A stretch of DNA of 7,374 bases from Anaerolineales bacterium (GTDB lineage Bacteria > Chloroflexota > Anaerolineae > 4572-78 > NAK82): contig JAHELX010000303.1 of NCBI GenBank assembly GCA_024643945.1, positions 1-7,374 of the forward strand. Reading direction: 5' to 3'. Of the stretch, positions 1-4,770 are shown in pieces. A program made the position numbers and the translations under genes. Within the stretch, counting starts at the first letter, position 1. Every line of letters begins with the position of its first letter. Under the pieces are notes generated by a model. That model was not told the DNA's origin and made no database searches. It saw nothing but the letters and a program-made list of their open reading frames with translations.

Positions 1-153
1 CAAAAAGGGATCGAATGTGGTGGGGTGGTTGGCGGCGAGGATCTTGGCGCCCTCCGGCAGCGACCCGTGCCACACGACATCCATATCCAACATCGTCTTT
101 GTGTACACATCAACCACGCTTCGTCCCGACCAGAACAAGACTTTCTCCAACAC
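1..153 (-). CDS. 1-acyl-sn-glycerol-3-phosphate acyltransferase (PlsC-like), N-terminal part, runs off the window
   Basis: The minus strand gives an uninterrupted reading frame of 51 codons from a GTG at 153-151 to the window edge. The start is supported by a perfect AGGAGG on the minus strand at 166-161, seven bases upstream. The peptide begins VLEKVLFWSG and ends with ANHPTTFDPFL. The NHPTTFD segment (residues 42-48) fits the HX4D acyl-transfer motif of the PlsC/LPLAT family, with His43 and Asp48 as the expected catalytic pair, and the motif lies about as far from the N-terminus as expected in short soluble or peripheral members. Family members move an acyl chain onto lysophosphatidate or a similar lyso-lipid at the inner membrane face. 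The preceding LPEGAKILAANHP resembles the strand that leads into the motif. The rest of the protein, including the downstream substrate motifs, is missing, so the substrate cannot be told. A TTG at 150 is a weaker alternative start. Confidence 0.8.
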   Translation of the reverse strand, partial: MLEKVLFWSGRSVVDVYTKTMLDMDVVWHGSLPEGAKILAANHPTTFDPFL

Positions 154-160
154 TTGTGCA

Positions 161-166
161 CCTCCT
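161..166 (-). promoter_or_regulatory. Ribosome binding site of the PlsC-like gene
   Basis: The minus strand reads AGGAGG here, a full match to the anti-Shine-Dalgarno core, seven bases before the GTG at 153. It decides the start of the partial acyltransferase gene. Confidence 0.8.
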
Positions 167-203
167 GTTATGTGCTCAGGGAACCTGCCCTGCTGTGTTC
201 TTA

Positions 204-292
204 GGGTCCGTAAATGAATAACTTCCCGCATTTAAGGCGGATTTCTCGGGCAAAATGGATGGTAGTGCGTGAACTTATTCTTTTATGGACCC
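204..292. repeat. 21-base imperfect inverted repeat
   Basis: The left arm at 204-224 starts GGGTCCGTAAATGAATAA. The right arm at 272-292 is its reverse complement at 18 of 21 positions. The arms are separated by 47 bases that contain CCGC and GCGG as a possible inner hairpin. Such a pair could form a long RNA stem or a cruciform. It lies in the leader region of the PlsC-like gene. It may be a small non-autonomous mobile element, a regulatory RNA structure or a terminator relic. No flanking target duplication was recognised. Confidence 0.5.
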
Positions 293-329
293 TTAATTCT
301 GCTTGCAGCATAGCAGACAAGGAGGTGCA

Positions 330-425
330 GTGTCGTCTACCCAACGGTACATTTGGGGGCCACATTACAAGGGGCTTAGGGGGTATATAGGGAGGTGTAG
401 CAAGGGGGTGTATGGCAGCCAATGA
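330..425 (+). CDS. Possible very small ORF (31 codons) or leader peptide
   Basis: A plus-strand AAGGAGG at 319-325 is followed after four bases by GTG at 330, opening a frame of 31 codons that ends with TGA at 423-425. The peptide starts VSSTQRYIWGPHYKGLRGY and is rich in Gly, Arg and Lys. The Shine-Dalgarno is very strong, but its spacing to the GTG is short. The stop falls just before the hairpin at 431-458, so the layout resembles a leader peptide or a tiny gene with its own terminator. No family is recognised, and the G-tract composition may explain the open frame. Treat it as a candidate only. Confidence 0.15.
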   Translation: MSSTQRYIWGPHYKGLRGYIGRCSKGVYGSQ

Positions 426-447
426 CACAAAGAAAGGCCATACACCC
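406..447. repeat. Perfect 11-base inverted repeat overlapping the terminator
   Basis: GGGTGTATGGC at 406-416 pairs perfectly with GCCATACACCC at 437-447 across a 20-base loop. The right arm takes bases from the left stem and loop of the terminator hairpin at 431-458, so the two stems cannot both be complete. The layout is like a terminator/antiterminator pair, but the sequence does not show what would be controlled. Confidence 0.55.
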
Positions 448-458
448 ACGGCCTTTCT
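431..458 (-). terminator. Rho-independent terminator of the hydrolase gene, possibly bidirectional
   Basis: AGAAAGGCC at 431-439 and GGCCTTTCT at 450-458 form a perfect nine-base stem around a ten-base loop. On the minus strand the stem is followed by a T-rich stretch (TTTCTTTGTG), the expected layout for an intrinsic terminator 75 bases downstream of the hydrolase stop codon. On the plus strand the stem also ends in CTTTCTCT, so it could stop plus-strand transcripts. Part of it overlaps a second inverted repeat (406-416 with 437-447) that would compete with it. Confidence 0.65.
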
Positions 459-463
459 CTATT

Positions 464-519
464 GATGAAACTCAAATGGGCGTATTTCAACTGAGATGAA
501 ACACACCCAACTCAAATGG
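464..519. repeat. Short direct repeat downstream of the hydrolase gene
   Basis: GATGAAACTCAAATGG at 464-479 recurs at 495-519 as GATGAAAC and CTCAAATGG separated by nine extra bases. The second copy ends about 14 bases from the hydrolase stop codon. It looks like a local duplication with an insertion; no function is evident. Confidence 0.4.
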
Positions 520-532
520 ACAGGCAAAAGGG

Positions 533-1888
533 CTATGGATCCTCCGTCGCCATCAGGGCCAGGAAGCGTTCCACATCATACAGGGCAGCCTGGGCGGGTG
601 GCGACATACGCGGCGCAGCCAGATCGAAGGCGTGGACCACCTGCGGCAATTCGACGTATATCACCGCTGCCCCCGCCTCAGACAGGGCGCGGTACAAATC
701 ACACGCATCCTGCACCGGAATCACCCGGTCGTGTGAGCCGTGGAACAGCAAGGTGGGCGGGCAGTGGTGCCCGACGTGGGTGATGGGCGACATCAAGGCG
801 GCCATGTCCGGCACTTCGGGTGGAAGTCCGCCCAGCAGCTTGCGCATAATATCCGGCCATTCAAGATACTCATCGGCCGTTACGTAGCCCACCTTTTTCC
901 CGAACTCGATGAAGGCGCGGCTGGATGGCTTGCTGGCTTGAGTACCGAGCCAGCGCACATCCGGCAGGCCATAGTAGGAGATGACGGCGCGCACCGAGGT
1001 GTCAGCCCCTCGCACATCTTCGGGGTCAAGTTGGGGGTGATTGGGGGTATACGCAGCCAACAGAGCCAGGTGTCCCCCCGCCGAACCCCCTGCTGCCACG
1101 ACGCGTTTGGGGTCCACGCCGTATCTCTCGGCATTGGCTTTGATCCAGGCGATGGCGCGTTTCACATCGCCGACGATGCCGAACAGATCTGCCTCGTGGC
1201 ACAGGCGATACGAAACGTCCATGATCACGTGTCCCTGTGCGGCCAGATGGCTGAAAAACGGGCGCGTATAGGTGTCTTTGTCGAATTGCTGCCACCCCCC
1301 GGCGTGCAGGTAGACGAGCGCCAGGCCGGATGGCTTCACACTGGATGCGGGGCGCCAGATATCGCAGAGTAAACGGCGATTGGCTTCGCCTGTCCCGAGC
1401 GGGGCCGAAGGGCCTGTCCCGAGCGGGGCCGAGGGAACAATCGTCCAGAAGGGGATGTCTGGCTCGAAACACGATTTGGGCGGGGCCGCTATCCGCCACG
1501 TCCAGCGCCGTTGCAGCATGTGCGCGGCCCGCTCCGCCGGAATCCTGTCCCGCCAGCTCGGACCGAAGGCTCTTTCGAACCCGGGGTGGGGCGCGGTCAC
1601 GCGCCGCACGTAGCCGGCCGACAGGATCGCGCCCAGTCCGCCGCTGATAAGCGCCAGCGGAGCCCGCGAAAGCAAACCCAGAGCAGCGCCCACCAATCCT
1701 ACGACCGCCAGAACTGGTGCAAAAGCACCAGCCAGAAGCTTCAGGCCATAAACCAGGATGCTCGGATCCAGACTTGAAGATTTAAGCTTGTAGTACAATA
1801 GGCTGCTGAGGCTTAGTGAAAGGAAGGCGAGGAGTCGGGCCAGATTCTGCATAGGTTCTACAAACCCCATTTTCTCCGGGTGATACAT
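533..1888 (-). CDS. Membrane-anchored alpha/beta hydrolase (esterase/lipase, Aes / BD-FAE-like)
   Basis: A 451-residue protein from the ATG at 1888. Numbering below starts there. Residues 13-95 hold about three hydrophobic segments, which anchor the protein in the membrane. The C-terminal half is an alpha/beta hydrolase of the hormone-sensitive-lipase-like group: an oxyanion motif HAGGW at 195-199 (a variant of HGGG), the nucleophile elbow GGSAGG at 267-272 with Ser269, the acid Asp387 in GSHDRVIP, and His419 in PQVVHAF. The triad looks complete, so it probably hydrolyses a carboxylic ester; the substrate is unknown. Residues 152-167 are two tandem copies of PSAPLGTG encoded by a 24-base DNA repeat. 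The start is uncertain: the frame is open to a TTG at 1909, and ATGs occur at 1888, 1870 (with GGAG three bases upstream) and 1852, just before the first hydrophobic segment. It is divergent from the SDR gene, and a terminator lies 75 bases downstream. Confidence 0.85.
   Translation of the reverse strand: MYHPEKMGFVEPMQNLARLLAFLSLSLSSLLYYKLKSSSLDPSILVYGLKLLAGAFAPVLAVVGLVGAALGLLSRAPLALISGGLGAILSAGYVRRVTAPHPGFERAFGPSWRDRIPAERAAHMLQRRWTWRIAAPPKSCFEPDIPFWTIVPSAPLGTGPSAPLGTGEANRRLLCDIWRPASSVKPSGLALVYLHAGGWQQFDKDTYTRPFFSHLAAQGHVIMDVSYRLCHEADLFGIVGDVKRAIAWIKANAERYGVDPKRVVAAGGSAGGHLALLAAYTPNHPQLDPEDVRGADTSVRAVISYYGLPDVRWLGTQASKPSSRAFIEFGKKVGYVTADEYLEWPDIMRKLLGGLPPEVPDMAALMSPITHVGHHCPPTLLFHGSHDRVIPVQDACDLYRALSEAGAAVIYVELPQVVHAFDLAAPRMSPPAQAALYDVERFLALMATEDP
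1388..1435. repeat. Two tandem copies of a 24-base G+C-rich repeat inside the hydrolase gene
   Basis: Units 1388-1411 and 1412-1435 are identical except for one base (A against G at position 22 of the unit). The unit starts GCCTGTCCCGAGCGGGGCCG. Because 24 is a multiple of three, it adds eight residues per copy (PSAPLGTG) without breaking the frame. It sits in the linker between the membrane part and the hydrolase fold. It resembles short repeats scattered through genes and spacers of some uncultured bacterial genomes; this resemblance is from memory. Confidence 0.85.
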
Positions 1889-2016
1889 CCCCCTGAATGT
1901 AACCCCCAATGTAACTTTCGGGGGATGACATTGCCCCCCCTGTGGGGTAAACTAAGGACAGATTCCTAATAATGCAGGTTATCAGGATCACACATCCGGA
2001 GAGGATATAAAAGACT
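1889..2016. promoter_or_regulatory. Divergent control region with AATGTAAC repeats and G/C tracts
   Basis: This spacer separates the hydrolase gene (minus) from the SDR gene (plus) and should hold both promoters. AATGTAAC occurs twice, at 1896-1903 and 1908-1915, twelve bases apart, and a related inverted half-site ACATTG lies at 1928-1933. Runs of five C (1903-1907), five G (1920-1924), seven C (1934-1940) and four G (1944-1947) can pair in several ways. TAATAAT at 1967-1973 could serve as a -10 element for the SDR gene, but no good -35 stands at the right distance. The first of the two repeats lies within the longest possible hydrolase frame if the TTG start is used. Confidence 0.35.
2001..2004 (+). 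promoter_or_regulatory. Probable ribosome binding site of the SDR gene
   Basis: GGAGAGG at 1998-2004 is the only purine-rich match before the ATG at 2017. The GAGG core is 12 bases away, longer than usual, which suggests modest translation. No other start codon lies between it and the Rossmann motif except an unsupported GTG at the first strand. Confidence 0.45.
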
Positions 2017-2904
2017 ATGGTCACTCATAATTCAAAGAGTTCACCCATCCAGCAACTTCCCAATGGAGAAGGCGTGTTGATCACGGGGTGCTCCTCGGGC
2101 ATCGGCCGGGCGACTGCCACTCACCTGGCACGGAGCGGATTCACCGTATTTGCCACAGTGCGAAAGGAAGTCGACGCCGAGAACCTGCGCAACCTGAATG
2201 AGCCCCATCTCGTTCCAATCTGTCCTCTCGACCTTACCAGGCTGGAACAAGTCCCCAACGTGGTTGAAATTGTAACCGGCGAGCTCAAGCACAGGGGGAA
2301 AGAAGGCTTATATGCGCTCATCAACAACGCCGGCGGCGGCTTCGTCGCGCCGATAGAGTTGATGGATTTGAACAAGTTGCGTGTTGAGCTGGAGACGCGT
2401 GTCCTGGGTTCGGTTGCTCTGGTGCAGGCATTCCTGCCACTGGTCCGCCAGGCCGGGGGGAGAATCGTGTGGATCGTGACACCGGCGATTATCCCCACCC
2501 CTTACGTCAGCAGCATCCATGCCTGTGATTTTGCCGTAAACTGTATCGCCCGGACGCTCCAAATTGAGCTGATGCCGTGGAAGATACCCAGCATCATGAT
2601 TCGCTGCGGAGGCATCAAGACGCCAGCCGCTTCAAGAACCGCCGCTGAGCTGGAGGCATCTTTCAGCAACTGGCCGCGCGAGCGTTTTGAGCTTTACGAA
2701 CAGGCTATACGCCGCTGGCAGGAAGACATGGCCGCTTTTGACGCCAAACGAACAGATCCTGAAGAAGTAGCGAAAGTCGTTTTCAAGGCGCTATGGGCAA
2801 AGGAGCCCAAACGGAGATATTCGATTGGCCACATGTCGGGAGCCGCTGCGATGCTCGAATCCCTGCCTCAACCTGTTGTGGACTCAATCCTGGCCAAGCG
2901 ATAG
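2017..2904 (+). CDS. Short-chain dehydrogenase/reductase family protein lacking the catalytic tetrad
   Basis: A 295-residue protein of classical SDR length. The N-terminus forms a Rossmann nucleotide-binding fold: TGCSSGIG at 23-30, a basic TVRK at 47-50 that hints at NADP(H) preference, LDLT at 71-74 with Asp72 and NNAG at 103-106. The C-terminal part (MLESLPQPVVDSILAKR) resembles retinol/17-beta-hydroxysteroid dehydrogenase-like SDRs. The catalytic residues do not fit: by alignment from memory, the usual Asn is Arg128 (ETRVLG), the Ser is Thr155 (VWIVTP), and the YxxxK motif reads I167-H-A-C-D171, followed by the usual FA. The frame is intact, so this looks like a maintained non-redox relative rather than a decayed gene. 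It may bind a nucleotide or a partner, or use different chemistry. GAGG lies 12 bases before the ATG, a rather long spacing. It is divergent from the hydrolase and converges on the ABC operon. Confidence 0.85.
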   Translation: MVTHNSKSSPIQQLPNGEGVLITGCSSGIGRATATHLARSGFTVFATVRKEVDAENLRNLNEPHLVPICPLDLTRLEQVPNVVEIVTGELKHRGKEGLYALINNAGGGFVAPIELMDLNKLRVELETRVLGSVALVQAFLPLVRQAGGRIVWIVTPAIIPTPYVSSIHACDFAVNCIARTLQIELMPWKIPSIMIRCGGIKTPAASRTAAELEASFSNWPRERFELYEQAIRRWQEDMAAFDAKRTDPEEVAKVVFKALWAKEPKRRYSIGHMSGAAAMLESLPQPVVDSILAKR

Positions 2905-2955
2905 CGTTTTATTTCAACTGTAGTCAGATGATACACCCTGGCTTTATATCGCTTG
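2895..2955. repeat. Nine-base inverted repeat spanning two convergent stop codons
   Basis: CAAGCGATA at 2895-2903 pairs perfectly with TATCGCTTG at 2947-2955, with a further bulged GG:CC extension. The arms are the last codons of the SDR gene and of the second ABC gene, whose ends converge with only 39 bases between them. The 43-base loop and the lack of a clear T-run make it a weak terminator candidate; it could also be a chance match. Confidence 0.3.
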
Positions 2956-4770
2956 CCCTTTGAATTGGCTAATGTACAAATGCTGGTAAAAACCTCGCCG
3001 CTCCAGCAGTTCCTGGTGCGTCCCCTTTTCGATAATCTCCCCATTGTTGATTACCAATACCTGGTCGGCATCGCGGATTGTGCTCAGGCGGTGAGCGATG
3101 ACGAAGCTGGTCCGCCCTTCCATGAGGCGCAGCAGGGCCTTTTGGATGCGGGCTTCGGTGCGGGTGTCTATGCTGCTGGTAGCCTCATCTAGAATCAAGA
3201 TACCTGGGTTTGCCAGGATGGCGCGAGCAATGGCAAGGAGTTGTCTTTGGCCTTGGCTAAGGTTGCTGGCCCGCTCGGAGAGTTTTGTCTGATAACCTTG
3301 AGGCAACTGCCGGATAAAATGATCGGCATCTGCCATCTTAGCAGCCTGTACAACCTCTTCATCGGTGGCCTCTAATCGTCCGTAACGGATATTTTCCATC
3401 ACAGTGTCAGAAAACAAGAAGGTGTCTTGCAGTACCAACCCGAGCTGGCGGCGCAGGTCGGCTTTCTTGACCTCGCGAATATCCTGGTCATCAATGCTTA
3501 TCTTTCCTCCGTTGATCTCGTAGAAGCGGGTCAGAAGGTTGATAATCGTCGTTTTTCCAGCTCCGGTTGGCCCAACGAGGGCGATGATTTTCCCAGCTTT
3601 GGCCTCCAAGGACATGTCCTTGATCACGGGTATGTCAGGCTGGTAGCCGAAATTGACGTGCTCGAAACGCACATCTCCCCGAACCGCTTCTAGCGGAAGG
3701 GCATCCGGTGCATCTTGCACCTCAGGACTGGTATCAATGATCTCAAATATTCTCTCCGCCCCTGCCAGGGCAGCCTGGATGGAGTTATACATGTTCGCCA
3801 ACTGGCGCAGAGGTTGAATGAAATTTTGCCCGTAGCTGATAAAAGTAGCAATGATTCCTATGCTGACGAGATTCTGCAGGGCTAACCAGCCACCAAAACC
3901 AGCCAGCACGATCACAAAGAAATTCCCCAGCACACCCGTCAGCGGCATGAGTAGCAGTGCGTAGGTGTTGGCGTATACTCCTGCCGCGTAGACCTCCTGG
4001 TTATGTTGGCGGAAGGTTTCAATCACGGATTCGTTTCTACGAAAGGCCTTGACCACTTTTTCACCGCTGATCGATTCTTCCATCACCGCGTTGAGTTCTC
4101 CCAGGTGTTTCTGTAAGTCCCGGAAGCCTTTGCGGGTATAGCGGGCGACGAATTCGGTAAACCAGAACGTCAAGGGGACTACTAAAATGGTAACCGACGC
4201 CAGCCACGCATTAAGCACAAACATGGCGACCAGGATGCCGACCATGGAAAGCACGCTGGCAACCAGGGAAGTGACATTTTGAGAAACGGCCTGGTTAATA
4301 GCATCAATGTCGTTGGTCAAACGGCTCATTAACTCTCCTGCCGGGTTGCGGTCAAAGAAGCTAAGCGATAGGGTTTGCAAGTGCTGGAACAGATCATGGC
4401 GTATCTGTTTGAGTGCTCTCTGGGAAATGCCTGCCATGACCCAACTGGCGATGGCCTGGAACAGGTTGTTCAACAGGTATACGACCAGCATCAAAAGGGC
4501 AATCCGAGCCAATCCGGCCATTTCTTTGGTAGAGATAAAACGATCAATCGCCACCCCCATCAGATAAGGGCCGATCAGCCCCAAGACAGTGTAAATCAAA
4601 ACGAAGCCAAATACCATCACCAGGACTACTTTGAAGGGGCTGAGATAGAATAGCAACCGGATTAAGGCATGGCGCGGGTTCCGGGCCTTTTCAATCTTAC
4701 CGGGATGACTCGGCCTCCTTTGCATACTCGCGCGAACATCGCTGCTTCCGTGGCTGGTTTGGTCGCTCAT
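2944..4770 (-). CDS. Heterodimeric ABC exporter, half-transporter with canonical catalytic Glu (TM288/BmrD-like)
   Basis: A 608-residue type IV ABC exporter subunit: a polar N-terminal extension of about 35 residues, a six-helix membrane domain to about residue 335, and a nucleotide-binding domain. Visible motifs are Walker A GPTGAGKT (400-407), the Q-loop Gln448, signature LSQGQ (504-508), Walker B with Asp528 and catalytic Glu529 (ILILDE), the D-loop SSID, and the H-loop His560 (IAHRLST). LSQGQ in place of LSGGQ next to a normal Glu is typical of TM288 and YheH/BmrD. This half should provide Walker A, Glu and His to the active ATP site and its altered signature to the degenerate site. Its ATG overlaps the stop of the upstream ABC gene by ATGA, and GGAG lies nine bases upstream. 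The exporter probably moves a lipid-like or drug-like compound outward; the substrate cannot be read from the sequence. Confidence 0.93.
   Translation of the reverse strand: MSDQTSHGSSDVRASMQRRPSHPGKIEKARNPRHALIRLLFYLSPFKVVLVMVFGFVLIYTVLGLIGPYLMGVAIDRFISTKEMAGLARIALLMLVVYLLNNLFQAIASWVMAGISQRALKQIRHDLFQHLQTLSLSFFDRNPAGELMSRLTNDIDAINQAVSQNVTSLVASVLSMVGILVAMFVLNAWLASVTILVVPLTFWFTEFVARYTRKGFRDLQKHLGELNAVMEESISGEKVVKAFRRNESVIETFRQHNQEVYAAGVYANTYALLLMPLTGVLGNFFVIVLAGFGGWLALQNLVSIGIIATFISYGQNFIQPLRQLANMYNSIQAALAGAERIFEIIDTSPEVQDAPDALPLEAVRGDVRFEHVNFGYQPDIPVIKDMSLEAKAGKIIALVGPTGAGKTTIINLLTRFYEINGGKISIDDQDIREVKKADLRRQLGLVLQDTFLFSDTVMENIRYGRLEATDEEVVQAAKMADADHFIRQLPQGYQTKLSERASNLSQGQRQLLAIARAILANPGILILDEATSSIDTRTEARIQKALLRLMEGRTSFVIAHRLSTIRDADQVLVINNGEIIEKGTHQELLERRGFYQHLYISQFKGQAI

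Larger units (their letters stand above)
154..532. other. 379-base region without a convincing gene, rich in secondary structure
   Basis: This spacer lies between the start of the PlsC-like gene and the end of the hydrolase gene, both on the minus strand. It holds a 21-base imperfect inverted repeat (204-224 with 272-292), a small hairpin (298-317), a strong plus-strand Shine-Dalgarno with a 31-codon ORF (319-425), a run of plus-strand G-tracts (355-408), a perfect 11-base inverted repeat (406-416 with 437-447), a terminator-like hairpin (431-458) and a short direct repeat (464-519). A minus-strand open frame covering 201-449 has no recognisable protein character and overlaps these structures, so it was not called. 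No clear sigma-70 promoter for the PlsC-like gene was found, although one is expected between about 170 and 430. Confidence 0.6.

Noticed and set aside
15..221. Plus-strand open frames at the left edge
   Set aside because: They lie opposite the PlsC-like gene, whose motif, start and Shine-Dalgarno are convincing.
201..449. Minus-strand open frame of 82 codons upstream of the PlsC-like gene
   Set aside because: No family resemblance and no good ribosome binding site; it runs through the hairpins and the inverted repeat, which better explain the region.
464..519. CRISPR-like repeat
   Set aside because: Only two copies, the second interrupted by nine bases, with no regular spacers and no cas genes in the window.
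740..1372. Plus-strand open frame of 210 codons opposite the hydrolase gene
   Set aside because: It is antisense to a clear alpha/beta hydrolase with a complete catalytic triad, and its translation has no recognisable domain.
533..1909. TTG at 1909 as the true start of the hydrolase
   Set aside because: Several ATGs follow within 57 bases, and the first residues after the TTG are not needed for the membrane part. The TTG also falls within a promoter-like repeat.
1948..1973. Sigma-70 promoter for the SDR gene
   Set aside because: TAATAAT is a fair -10, but no TTGACA-like -35 stands 16-18 bases upstream, so no promoter was called.
2017..2904. SDR gene as a decayed pseudogene
   Set aside because: The frame is intact over the full family length and the nucleotide-binding motifs and C-terminus are preserved, so loss is limited to catalytic positions.
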